A DNA stretch of 64,000 bases from contig CM034233.1 of assembly GCA_019916065.1 (NCBI GenBank), positions 3,089,001 to 3,153,000 on the forward strand. The letters are read 5' to 3'. Under the pieces are notes generated by a model. The model searched no databases. It had not been told where the DNA came from and worked only from the letters and a program-made list of their open reading frames with translations. How positions within the stretch are numbered: position 1 is the stretch's first letter; every line of letters starts with the position of its first letter. This DNA is from Vitellaria paradoxa (lineage: Eukaryota > Streptophyta > Magnoliopsida > Ericales > Sapotaceae). This document shows positions 24,075 to 37,900 of this stretch, one piece after another. The position numbers and the translations under genes were made by a program.

Positions 24075-24754
24075 GAGCTATTACATACAACCAGTATGCC
24101 TGCAATTATTCCAATATGCCAAAATGGATGCGAGTGAAGATAGAATGTTGATAGAAACACCACAAAAGCATTGTATTGCACAAGCAAATAAAAGGAAAAC
24201 ATAAATATTTCAATGTGAAATAACATCTTGGCATGCCATATCTTAACTACAAAGGGTACTTAATGCCAAAATATCCAAAAATTATAATATTTTAAATCAA
24301 ACATTAGAAATAGAAACATCTGGTAAACAATATTATTTACTGTAGTTTCAATCCTAGATTCTTGCTTTCCATGATTTAACTCGAGTGACCACACATTATC
24401 ACAAACTCTAGTGGTATATCAAATCAGTCCATTCAGCCGTAGAGTTTGTAAACGTCTATACCTCTATCTAAAGCCAAATCTGACTTTCAAAAAGATAATT
24501 TATATACTCAAGACTCTGTCTTGTATTTTCAGGCATGAGAATCCATTTCTATTAGAGCCTCTGGAACAAAATAACTCCTCAAATTATGAAGTGAAGTCAA
24601 GTATTGCAGATGATGATACCGCCACAGACAACTTTCTCATCATAAATTATTTGCTTAGCTTGATACACTATCCGACATATTCGATGTCTTATAAGATGCA
24701 CCCAGGGATTTCAAACCCCAAAAAAAATAAATAAATAAAATAAAAAATAAGGAA

Positions 24755-25112
24755 GCAGGCTCGTCCAAATTACAAACATCTCCAACTGGGATCATGTCGT
24801 ACCTCCCCGTAGTAACATTCAACCGAGACACTACTTCGAAGCATAACATAACACATCTAATATGACTTGACTGTTGCGAGCATGCTCCGCAAAAGATCAT
24901 ATAATCATCAGAAAATAACAAATTAGACACTTCCAATCTATTCTGAGTAGGACCACCCACAGAGAATCCATCGATAAAATCATCCTCAACCGCTTTTCCC
25001 ACCAAACTGCTAAGAGGCACTCATCACTGTAATGAAAACAAAGGGGTTCCCAGCCAAAGACCCCCCTGGGAGAGCTAAAGAAATCAGCTAGGGATCCATT
25101 TACTAGCAACAA
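24755..25112 (-). mobile_element. LINE reverse-transcriptase fragment
   Basis: Minus-strand frames give EVSNLLFSDDYMIFCGA, matching the RT palm motif (F/Y)xDD context, preceded by VNGSLADFFSSPRGVFG in another frame and followed by VMLCFEVVSRLNV and DMIPVGDV. Frameshifted L1-like RT relic inside the presumed 5'UTR intron of the PQBP1-like gene. Confidence 0.75.
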
Positions 25113-25622
25113 GAATCACACAATATATATACAGCAACAAATCCATTTCCTTCACTTCACACCAAAGCCATTTTCTCTAGCAAGTATACAAACCAGAAAT
25201 CCAAATTAGCTTCCATTGAGGGCAGAACAAAAGAAAAATAGCCAGTTAACGCTCCAATTCAATACCAATACACCACGAGCACGCATGACTAAGCCCGCGG
25301 TTGCAGCAATGCTACAAAACCGCTCCGCTTCTCCTCGTTGGGCCAATCATCAAATATAAGCGACTACAAATTTATCCTTTGTCTGATGGAGCAAATTCGT
25401 AATAACATTGACACGCGACGAAAATAAAATGTTTGACACATATGTACACGTAAATTACATTGAGCAATCAAAATAAGTTGAGAAAACCTAATCTGTAGTC
25501 ACTACAGCTTTACGGGCAAAATAGATTAAATTGACCAACCTGAAGCGCAAGAGTGGTGCAAGTATAACGTATTCAGATTGGGGAATTTGCCGGGAGAAGT
25601 GATACTTTGATGTTAAACTTAC

Positions 25623-25740
25623 CGGCGAGTTTTGGTGAATTTGTGTTTCTCCAGACGGCGAGGTCCGGTGAATTCGTCCTTCTCTAGAGCAGTCCGGAGT
25701 CGGTCGAAGCACATATACACGAGAGTTCCCTCTCCCCCGG
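25623..25740 (-). other. Probable 5'UTR exon of the PQBP1-like gene
   Basis: The minus strand has a near-consensus donor CGCCG/gtaagt at 25623. A fitting acceptor, 'aattgcag', lies at about 24100, 25 bp upstream of the start codon, giving a 1.5-kb 5'UTR intron. The region is GC-richer than its surroundings. The transcription start is not defined. Inferred from splice signals only. Confidence 0.5.
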
Positions 25741-28210
25741 TATGCCCCCAATAATTTATGTAATTATTTTTTTATTTTCACCTTCCATTGAAGAAAAAAA
25801 AAAAAAAAGCGACGGAATTCCTTTTTTTTTTTTTTCCACAGTTTCAAGTGTAAAATTTAGAAAAATATTGTAGGTTAAAATATTTGTAAAAATGCTATAA
25901 AGGATAAAAATGATATTTCAAATAACATTTGTTTAAAAAAATTAAATAAAAGGATTATCCAACAAGTTTCGAAACGTATTAATTTTTCCATAAAAAAAAA
26001 AATTATATATATAAAGAACTAGAAGACAATAACTACAGAATTTAAATTTCTGGAAACAAGAATTTTTAGGTGTTGCAAAACGCATTTCTTCGGTTCCGGC
26101 TTTCAATTCTTTGCAATCAACAAAGAACGCACCGCCCAAGCGTCAGTGTTTGCATTTTTATGCTCTTAGTCTTTAATTTTCGGATTTGTTTGAATTGATT
26201 TTTGTAGTTCTAAGTAATAGGTTCACTAAGTGCATTATTATATAATACATGAAAAGAATAGTAAAAATATCAATAATAAAAATAATGTAAACAAATTATA
26301 GATCCATTATTTCAAAATATTTAAATTATTAAAATATTTTATAGTTTTAAAATTTTCTAAATTAAAACTAACATAATAGTATTAAGTTCTTTAATTTAAT
26401 GATTCAAAAACCAATTCAAGTAAATCCGAATATTAAAAACTAAATACATAAAAATATATTTATTAAATTTGTTTTTAATTTTTTTTTAAATAACAACTTA
26501 TAGAAAAAAGTAATAAAAATTAAAAATGTTTTTACTATCATTTTTTTGTCATAAATATTTTTTTAATTTTAGCACCTTATCCATTTTTGCTATATCATAT
26601 TAAAATCATTTATTTTATTTAAATATTTTTAATTAATAATATAAATAAATTATTAATTAATTAATTTAATAACTAAATTATAATCCGTTAAATAAAATTA
26701 AATAACTATAATTAATTAATGATTAATAAAATATATTTTCTAATAGTTAGTAATTTAATTAATTTCATAATTTAATAGAATATATTTATTTGATTAATTA
26801 ATAATTAATAATTTGATTAAGTTAATTAATGATAAAATTAATTAAAATAAATCAAATAAATTAATATAAAATATATTTTTTATTAAATTATTTATAATAT
26901 ATAATATAATTAAATTAATATGAAATATATTTTACTGAATTATTTGGGTAAAATAATTTAATTAGGTAAATTGCAAAACCTCCCATAAATATTATGTTAA
27001 TTACGAAAATCTTCCTCGGGCATTTGAACTTACTAAAAACATTTTTGTTATTTTATTATAACACTCTAACAGCGTTGGGGGAAAAATTAGCGAAGAGGGG
27101 AGGTAAGTGAAGATTTAAATGGTTGACATAAGTTATTGTAATTAGCTTAATATTCAAGAAGTCTATGTGTAATTTACCCTTATATTTTTTTATGTCTTAC
27201 TCAATTCTTATTTTAGTAGGTTCGCACTATCATCTGTTTCGCAAAATAATTTTGGCATTTTAAATGAAAACTACAAACTTAAATTTTGTCAAATTATAGT
27301 TCTTAGAGAGTTGAACATTCCAAATTAAAACAATTTGAACTTTTGTCCAAATTTTCGACCATATAAAAAATATAACACTAATTTTGTTTAGAATACTATA
27401 GGCACGGGTTATTTCTAGTTTTAATTGTTAAAGGAATATATGTAATTAGTTTTATCTATACTATAATACTAAAATAATATAATTTTTCTCTCCTTTTCTC
27501 ATTTACTCTCGCATTACGTGGCATGCCTTTTTTCTCGTCATTCCACTCTTTTTTTTAATAAATTTTCAAATCATTTTTAAAATTCCTTCATTTTCTATTA
27601 TTTTATTTTCTTTTCTTATCTACAAATTTTTGTTTATTTGTCTCATATCACTAAAATACTATAACTTCACCTTTCTTTTGCCTACCGAAGCATTAAAATT
27701 ATGGCATACTATTTTAATAAATTTTAAATAACTCATGAGTTTTAAAAATAGATCCATTTATTTGGTACAAAAAAGAACAATGATTCACTTGTTTGGACTC
27801 CAAAAAAAGACTTACTTGATTATAAATTTCATATAAATGAACTCATGTGTTTCCAAAAAGAACTCTTACTTGTAGTATAATTATAAAATTTATATTTCAA
27901 ATATGTTAATACACAAATAAAAAATTAAATTAAATTAAAGAGCACAAAAAATAGCTTAAATAATAATCAAGTTATTTTTCTCATAAAAACTCTTAGTATT
28001 TTTAAAATTTAAAATTACCGATTATTAATTAGGTTAAGGAAAAGTTATTTTCTAAATAATTTTAAATTTAAATTAGCCATATTAACCATATTTGTTTTAT
28101 TTTACAAAGTACATATGATTAGTAATAATATTTTTTATTGAATTGTTTTTATAAAACTAATTAAAAATTTATTATCAAATCCTATGTACACTTTATAAAT
28201 TCATCATTCT

Positions 28211-28259
<49 letters not shown>

Positions 28260-29916
28260 AATCTTTGAGTAAAATTAGTTTTTGGATCGATATTTTCTAA
28301 ATTCTTATTTTAGATTTAAATTGGTACCATATTTTTTTTAAATCAGTAATAATATTTTTAATTTAAGTCATTTTTATGAAATCAATCAAAAAATTATTAC
28401 TAAATCCTACGTGACATTCTCAATACTGGTTAACTATCGTCGCAAAATTTATATTTTTAAATAATTAATTAGGCTTGAAATAAAAATTAATTAAATTTTA
28501 AAAAACTAATTTTTCTCATAATAACAATTATTAATAAACTGCTTACTATTAATTAGGCTAAAGAGTAAATTTTTTTAAGATTAATTTTAAAATTAAATTA
28601 GTCTTGTTGACCATTGGTTAAAAATTTAATTACTAATACTCGGTATTTGAATTATTTTTATAAATTACAGCATACAATTATCAAAAATAATATTCTTAGT
28701 TTGAGTGATTTTTGTAAATCTTGTCAAAAATTAATTTAATAAAATTAATATTAATATCATTTATAATTCAAGCTAATTTTACAAAATGAGTAAAAAATTA
28801 AAAAATAAAAACATATATTAAAATTAAAAAATAATTTGAAATAAAAAAGAGATCAAATTGATTAGTTAAGTTTGTGATTTAATATATATTTTAGAATAAA
28901 TTATAATTTTTATGATTGGGTCAAATCAAATTTGATAAAATATAAAATTTTAATATTCATATGAAAAACTTGACTATGATAAAAAACTTATACATTATAC
29001 AATTTTGTGCATTGTATGGGTCAAACACTAGCTTACCTTTATACAAATGTAGAATGCCATGCAACCAACAAATATAGGACCCGAAAGTTTCAATAGAATT
29101 ATGTGGATAAATGTACACCTATAATTTCAAAATAAAAATTTATAAATATAAAGTTTACTTGTGAAAACGTCATTACTAAATTACTTCGATAAAAACTTAT
29201 TGATCCTATTTTATGATAAAATAATATTTTCCTCTGCAACATCAAGTTTTCACGCTCTAATATATATATATATATATATATATTTTGAAGTCTGTTTTTC
29301 AAAGCTCCGTTCCATTTATTTTCAAGTCTATTGGATCCCATGTTTCAAGCATTTTTCATCTTCATGTTTCCATTTTACCCAATCAATAAAAATGGTCTGA
29401 ACTCTTGATTGCAGGACCGAAAAAACCCCACAAATGAAAACATGACACTAGAACTAACAATTTACCATTTAAAAAAAAAAAGGTCCATAACGACTGGGGG
29501 AACAATTCAGTCCCAATCTGCTTGCCAATTCTCCCCCAAAATAATAATAATAATAATAAGAAACAAATAAAAGCAGCACATGTTTTCCATGAATTTGAGC
29601 TTCTCATCTGCGGATTATCTTGCTCCTTACTGCGACATTAACACTGCTCAAATCCCATGTGTGTTCAATTGCAAACCCCTAACCAATAACTATAACAAGG
29701 AGAAAATCAAATATACATCGCATTCAAATAAAAATTACAGCTTTGTGTTACTTCTCATCAAGATGTAATTCTGCTTAGAACGGCATTAACACTAATTACA
29801 AAACTAAAAACAATTTGTCAGAATCAATGAGGCCCTAAGAAGGGAGAGTAGAAACAAAGATTGTTATACAAAACACCATCATGGCGTGAAATTCCTAATT
29901 GAGGTATATAATTTCG
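25741..29916. other. AT-rich intergenic region upstream of PQBP1-like and downstream of ubinuclein
   Basis: About 4.2 kb, largely A/T homopolymer-like sequence with many stop codons in all frames. A compound CA/TA microsatellite lies at 28212-28258 and a TA run at 29260-29283. I see no gene. The last ~300 bp probably includes the 3'UTR of the ubinuclein gene. Confidence 0.6.
28212..28258. repeat. Compound (CA)n(TA)n microsatellite
   Basis: About 11 CA units run directly into about 11 TA units. Confidence 0.9.
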
Positions 29917-31906
29917 TCAGTTTGGCCGTTCAAGGTTTGGAGGGGGAGGGGCAGCAGCCAGAGGAAGAAGGCTTGGTTTCTGGAGATTAGTAGTAACCTG
30001 CTTATACAACTTGTGTCTTTCCTCACTCTGTGCAGAAGTTAACTTATCCGGGCGGATCTGAGCTTCACCCAACTCCAGTTCTTGCTTCCTCTTTACCTTT
30101 TTCTTTGTTAATACATCCATCGTTTTCATGTCACTGGGATTACTTGAACTACCCTTTCCCTTCTCTTGCTTGAGCCGGTCCAAGTTGGGACCATTTGCAA
30201 TGGTACCGGTCATTAGAACGGTAGTATTTGCTCCTGTCGCATTGGGCACTGGCCTGCCGAGTGAGGACAAACCATGACTAGCAGAATCAGTAACTAACTT
30301 GTCTTGCATAAATTGTGGTTGAGCAATAGAACTAGTTACGGCCTCCTCGGTCTTTGGAATCAATAACTTCTTGCTCTTGATTTTATCCCGATCCTATACA
30401 AAAGAGAGTAAATGTAAGAAATTAGAAATCAGAGAAGAGAAACCATAGTGTGGGGCCAACTTTACAAGAAGAATCTCTTATGGAAGCATTTGTACACAGA
30501 ATACGCTTTTAGTACCAACACCTACACAAACACAACTAAATAACATTTAAAAGCATAAGCAATTACACTAGAGCCATATTCGTGGCTGGTCCATTGTGGT
30601 GGTCACATTAAAGACATTAACTTGAGCAATTTATTGAATGGCTATGATAATTCATGCCTTTAGGTCTCTCATAAAAATTAAATTGGAGTCAACAAAGACA
30701 CTTTTTAAGTTTTTAACTATAGCCAACTGGGTTGTAATCTAGATTCCAAGCAGGGGCAAACCCAAGATTTATAATTAGTAGGGACAAAATTACATTTTTA
30801 AGGTAAATAGAAGTAAAAGTAAAATATCAATGGAGCAAAAGTTTAATAACAATGGGACAAAAATAAAATTTATAAACAAACAAGAGCAAAATCAACAAGT
30901 TCTTGGTATAATTTTCCAAATTAGTGGGTGCACCCTCACTTAGTGCGCCCACGATTTCAAGGTTTGCTACTATAACAAATACGTCCACTGGCTGATTCTT
31001 GTTATTCAACAATAGATGATGCTGAGACACTAAGGTGGATTTGGTTTATATTTCTATTTTTTTGTTTTTATTTTCTTCATGTTTTGAAAATCCCAAAATA
31101 AGGAAAACAAGAAACACATTTGATATGACATTTTTTGTTTTCCGTGTTTTGAAATTTTCCTTATTTTGAGTTAAAAACACTCAAAATAATTTTTTGCCAT
31201 TTTGCATTTCATATGTAAACTCATTTTCTGTTTTTTAAAACAGATTTTGAAAACACAAGTGACAAAATACGTTTTGAGCTGTTTTCCTTGTTTTCGAAAA
31301 CGCAAAACAGAAAATAGGCTCAGAAAAAGTATACCAAATGGCACCTAAACCACTGACATGTCAACTAGGAATATTACTAGAACTTAAAATGATGCATAAA
31401 ATAATAGGCAACCAAAATTTTTTCTCCCTACCACGGCCCTAAACACTTTACCATGTTCTATTGTGATTCCTAGACATTCCCCTCTAAATAAAAAGTATAC
31501 CAAATGGCACCTAAATCGCTAACATGTCAGCTAAGAATATTACTAGAACTTAAAATGATGCATAAAATAATAGGCAACCAAAATTTTTTCTCCCTACCAC
31601 GGCCCTAAACACTTTACCATGTTCTATTGTGATTCCTAGACATTCCCCTCTAAATAAACCAATAAAATGCAAACTATCCTTCTACAAGCAAAGACACTAA
31701 ATCTAGTTTCCTATCAAAAAATGTACTATATGAATATTTATTGGGCCATCCTGAACCACATCAAAATGAATCTTGCACAAGAAGATAATATTAAAAGCAT
31801 ATATCTATCTTACGAAGCAATGGCAGAGATAGAAAATGTAGTGAGATAGAAAATGTAGTGAGTGGGGGCAAAATTAAAAAAAAATTACTCAAGACAGTAT
31901 ATAAAC

Positions 31907-31938
<32 letters not shown>

Positions 31939-34900
31939 CTATACAGGCTATATTGCAGCAATGGAGGTCAGACAAATTGAATCCGATCTATTCCAGGGCA
32001 ATCAAACATTTACCCATATATATTCAATCAAACATTTACCCAAATATATAAATATATATATATATATATATACACATCTGTATAAGCTGTGTCGCAGCAA
32101 ATCAATGGAGCTAAAAAAAAATTGATGTTTTTTTGCAGAGAAGGAAGAGAGATGACAGGAGAAGATGGAGAGTTTTGTTAAACAAATATTTGACTTTTAG
32201 ACTTCTAGGGACAAATTGGGATAGTGGGGTAAAAAAAATTAGTGGGGACAATATTAAAAAATATATCCAATCAATTTTTTTTTTTTTTTAAATGAGTGGG
32301 GCAATTGCCCCTACTCTGGTATCCCTATCTCCACCCCTGATACGAAGTATGTAGGGCTGCAAATCCAACAGGCTGGGTTAGACCCAATAGGCCAATCAAG
32401 TTCCACCCCTAACCATTAAGCACAGCGCAAGCATTGTTTGCTAAGTTTATCAGGTTCATCTAGTTAAGGCAACACTATATCCTTTCCACAACATTCTTTA
32501 ACAATGATAACAACATGCATTTGATATGGGACTTGAAAATCTCATATTTGACGATATGAGCTCCATAATGAGGACAACAACCGGTTGAGGTCTGCCTGTG
32601 TTATCTAATCTAATAATAATTGGTGATGCATAAGCCAATATTTCATGGAGTGATAAAATCAAAAGGTTGTATTAGTATATCATACAGTATATGAAAATAT
32701 TATATGTAATAGATGAACACTACTATCAGCATGCTCTAGATCAGTCAGGTTGGCCAGAATCTAAACCAAGCTCAAACAACATCTAAAAACTTCAGACTCA
32801 GAGCCTCGCCAATAATAGTGTCCTAAAACACAATAACAAACATTCTTGCATCTCAACAAAATTCCTATGGCCTGGTAGGAAGTCTGCTGTTCCATCAGCA
32901 GCAGCAGAGAAATTAAGAACACATTTTCGTAGTAAGCATAACATAAGACATCCAGTGACCTCTCTAGAAATCAACAAGAAAAATAAGGAGATGCAATACC
33001 TGACCCATGCACAACATTGAGTCATTTAAACTCTACACTCACGTAGTTTAGGCATCCTCTAAAACAAATCAATAAAGTTCCTATGACATGAGGGGCTCCG
33101 CTCACCCCCCCCCCCCCAAAAAAAAAGAAATCAAAATACTACCTTTTGGACATTAAAAAAAATGTTCCACCCCCTGTGCATCCAAGGAATCCACTTCAAA
33201 ATTGGGCATAACATGCACAATGATGCAATTTAAAAGCATTCAACAAATTTAATTTTTTCTTTAAACTACTCAATAGTGCATGTTACTTTATTGATATTAC
33301 CAGTTCACTGGAGTTTGCTGACACATTCTGTATAAATCCTTTAATGACCAGACACACAAGAGTTGTGTCCTATTGTATAAATTTTGATTTGATGTCCATT
33401 GTATAAATTATTATATACCCCTCTGCTTCCCCCCCCCCCCCTTTTTTTTTTCTTCTTTTGCATACTCATACAGATCTCAATCAAGTAGACAACTTCTGTG
33501 CACGGAACTTTAACCAGATCTCATTCAAGTAATTACAGGGAATGTCCGTCAAGTATGACTAACCATAAAGGAGCAGCAGTGATGCAACGACTTAAAAAAC
33601 TTTGCTCCCATTCACAAATATTAAATAACGTGGAATATACAACGTAACAATATATGAGGTTGATTCATGCATAGAGATGATAATGGAATGCATATTAGAG
33701 CTACCAATAATCAATACCTTATCCCGATTGTGCATCGACCTCTTCCTATCTTTTGCCCTGCATATAGCGCGTTTGATTCCATGGTTGTCCATAAATCCAG
33801 CAGGCCATAATTCTGCAAGCTGCATCAGAAATAGCAGAAACAACAAAAAAGGTCAAAGAAGTTTTATGGACATAACTGCATACGACTTAAAACAGCCATA
33901 ACAGCTAATATTTTAAACCTATCAATTCAAAATGAACAAAAAGCAAGGCTATAAAATAATTAAACTTCCAGATTAAAAAAGAAAGAGACCAAAACATGAT
34001 CCATCATCTCATGTCATTTGAAGGCAGGAAAATTAATGACTGAGAAAATAGGCACAGCCAGAGATGCAGACCAAAAAAATAACACAGGCAAGGGTTATAC
34101 CCAGAACTCCTCTAATACACACCCATTTAATGAACTCTTGAAAGAATTCATAGAAAAAACCATATAAACATGCATATGTATATAATAAACTTCTACTCTC
34201 AACATAATTAAAAGAAACCACAAGCCAACTACCTCTGCATACAGCCTTCTGACTTGTGGACCTGCATCTTCATCCAGTCCCTAGAATGAATAAACAGCAG
34301 GACACGATAAGGAAAACATTTCCCAAACTAAAAGGATACCCTAAAAGGGATAATTGCAATTCATAAACACAAATGAGTACCTCAACATAGAGGTCATAGA
34401 GATCACAAATCTTGTCCTCCAAAGCATCATCCATGCTATATTTTCTTTTAATGACTTCTTTCTCTCCGTTGCCAATCTCCTGAAAATCATCAGATGCTCC
34501 AACTTGTTGCTCAAGTACCTAAAAAAACATATAAGTTTGGTATTGATTTAGAGTTACTTAAAAAAAAAATTGTCATCAATATGCTTACAGTGATCAGCTT
34601 CAATATTACCATCCAATGAACATCCCCTCCCACATTAAGATATAAAGTTCCTACTAAACCAAGCATATCACCCAAAATAGACAAATGATATTATCTTGTT
34701 TTTCCTTTCTTACCTTTTTTTTTTTTTTTTTTTTGGGTATGAGAAAGGGCAGGGTAGAGGGAGCAGGGGGCAAATATTTTACCTTGGATTTTATATAGGG
34801 CACCCGCATTCTAATCAGCTCAGCAACTTCCTTTTTCATCAGCTGAAATCTATCATCCTTCTCCTTTTTGGCTGACAAGCCCATATTAACCATGACTTTT

Positions 34901-37900
34901 AGGTTTCTCTGTTGCAAAAACACGCTATTAATTTCGCTAAATTCAAGCGACAAAATTCTTATATTTAACAAAATTTTTTAAAAAAATTTTTGTGTCCAAC
35001 TCCAACCATGCTGTGAACTGTCACAATTTCTCTAAATTAAGTATGCTCTTGCATGAGAGCACATATGGTGCCAGAAATTTCCAAGAACTGTTCTCACAGT
35101 TGAATCTTATGAATATACTCCAATATTTCAAGAAACCAACCCAAAAATCTAATTGTGATGTGTTGGTTAATCACAGGTTGCAGGCTTCACATGCCCATGG
35201 ACCATGGGAAACGGTCCAGCTTCGTTTGTCCATATAATGAAAACAATGAATTTCTTCTCTTGGTTGGATAGTAGCAAGGAAAAAGAGAATTATTAACAGG
35301 CATATGACAAACTTGACATATCACCTTTTCCCCAGCAATGTCAGATTTGATCTCCGCTTTCTCCTTTTGGGTTTAGGTATTGCCTAAATTTGTTTGCAAT
35401 TCGCTTGCATGATGGCAGGTTTGGAGTTCAGGGTATGAAAAGAATTTGGAGAGAAACACCAAATTCTATCTTTTGGTGTAATTGAAGGAGAAATGAATCC
35501 CTTCCGAAGAGCTTTATTTTCTAATCAAAAAATGAGGAGCTTCCAATTTTAAGTTGAAAATTTTAATATCATTATTGTCATCAAAGATTTTTAAGGGAAT
35601 CAAGAAAATATCAATCTTTATTTGAATTCTCAAGTTCCCAAATCACAGTTCTGCATGTATATGAACCAATTTGCATCTTCTCTTAATAATATTAATCATA
35701 AAAGAGAAATCAGGGTTATTGTTAAGCTGTCTGCTGCTCCCAAGAATTATTTTGAAATTTTGTCCAGAACATCTTAACAAGTGGTCAAAGAATCATTAAT
35801 CTATATGCTATGTATCATTACGTTCCATCATTCTAACGATCATAATCACCATACAAGCCTTCCCCTAGCTTACTGACACAAACCTTTGGCGAGAGTTTAA
35901 CAACATGAAGACGAAGCAACATTATTTCTCTTTGTTGGTAGGCAACATTGATAAAGGAACCATTAAATAATTCTCCTACAAAGAACAGTACCTTTAATGT
36001 CCTCAGCTGCATCAAGTGACCGAGAATACTCATAAGACGATTAACCAGCTCTTTTGATATTTTTCCATGGCTTGCCTGCTGCAACCACCAAACAACGTAT
36101 GCATTTAATTTTTTCTCAACAAGCAAAACTCAATTTCATTCCTTCAAAGGTGTTGACGAAAGTTAACAGAAGAGATTGGCACAAGCACAAGAACTCCAAT
36201 AGACCACATCAAATATCAAATGATAATAGTTATCATAGCTTTCTAGTACCGCTAATCTAGCAACTTTAGCAAGTTTCTGCTTTACTTCACGGGGCAACCT
36301 CCTCTTCACTGCCTGAGATGAAATATCAGCATCCTGAACTTCCATGGTCTGTGGTCTTGCTGTTGTATTAACAAAGGCACAAGCAATTAATTGCATAGAT
36401 GTGATTCACAGAATAATCAATTAATTGCATACATGTGATTCATGGATAATCACTAATAAGCATTATAATAGTCACAAAACTACTCAAACATACATTCTGC
36501 AACCATCTTCTCCAACTCCCTAATGGACTTTTCGAGCATTGTGCTTTTCGGCCTGACACTTGAACCTTCCTTTCTCTGCATAATTGGAGCCTTCTGCATA
36601 ATATTAGAAGACAATAATTATATTGATAGTGACAGAGAGTTTACATTCAACTTGCCTAGAAAATCAAATTTCATTGGCAAGTAACTTAAACTAATTGCCA
36701 AAAGCCATCCAGAAATCCCTTCAAGTTGCCACACTTTACACGCATCAAATTATTCCACAGATGTAATTCATATACGGGCAGAAAAGAGAACAGAGAACTA
36801 CTCACCACATTATGCATGGAATACTTTCCTGCAGAAATATTGAGGTCAGGCCTTTCATGAATGTTGTCTTTTTCTCTCCGCTGAACTGATTGATCTGACT
36901 CATGGATATTATTCGATATTTTTCCAGATTGAGATTTGCATTGTAAATAAGAATTATTGCCATGAGATCTCTGAACTGAAGCATCAGGGAATTCACTTCC
37001 ATCTTTCAAATTGTTACCCTGATACTTAGAAGGGGCCATTCCTATCTTCTGCTTGTCACTATCCTTGCCCTCTAGTACAGCCAAATAAGCATCTCCATTT
37101 GAAACATTTGAAGGAGATGGATCCAATGAAGTTTTTGCTTCAGTGGATACCTTTTTAGCACATATTACAGAAGAATTCATCTGATTTTGAAATTTTATGT
37201 CTTCATGATGTACACTGGGTAGAGCCACAATGTGAGAGGGACCAGTAGCGTTCTTCGCAACCAATGGCACTGACTTTGCAGCCACCTTCTTTCCCAATTT
37301 TCCATGCTTATTGGGCACATGACCATCCTCGCCTTGATCTTTTGTCAAATCCATCCTCCTCCTTTTCTTTGGTTGTCGGTTAGGCATTACAGAAGGTTCA
37401 TTTCTGACAAAGAAAAAAAAAGGAAATAAGAAAAATCAGGGACAACAAACAACTAATCAACCAAAACAAAGTATCGACTTGTTTTCTCTAGCATGAATGT
37501 AATTATCTGCCATCACCACAACTAGAAAATTTGTGAGGATGGCAATACGTAAAGCTATATAAATACAGCCTTCTCAAATAGTCACATAAAATTTTCCCGG
37601 AAGCTGAAGGACAACTGAACCAATGAAATGCATTAACAACACTAACATATATGGATTTTATAAAATGAGAGGAGAGGGGCTAACTGAAGTGGAAAAGGCA
37701 CCCCCACCCAAACTAAACGTCATTTGTTCGAGTCATCCCAACAGTTCTCTTAATAGATAACTATTATCACCACAGCTGGAAAATTTATGAGGACGGCAAT
37801 ATGTAAAGCTATATAAAAACAGCCTTCTCAAATAGTCACATAAAATTTTCCTGGAAGCTGAAGGACAGTTGAGCCAAGGAAATGCGTCAACTGAGCTAAT

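Noticed and set aside
23808..24137. 109-aa plus-strand Arg/Glu-rich frame
   Set aside because: Antisense shadow of the low-complexity first exon of the PQBP1-like gene.
33428..33449. CRISPR-like or regulatory significance of C-run/T-run tract
   Set aside because: Simple homopolymer tract in an intron of a plant gene; no spaced repeats.
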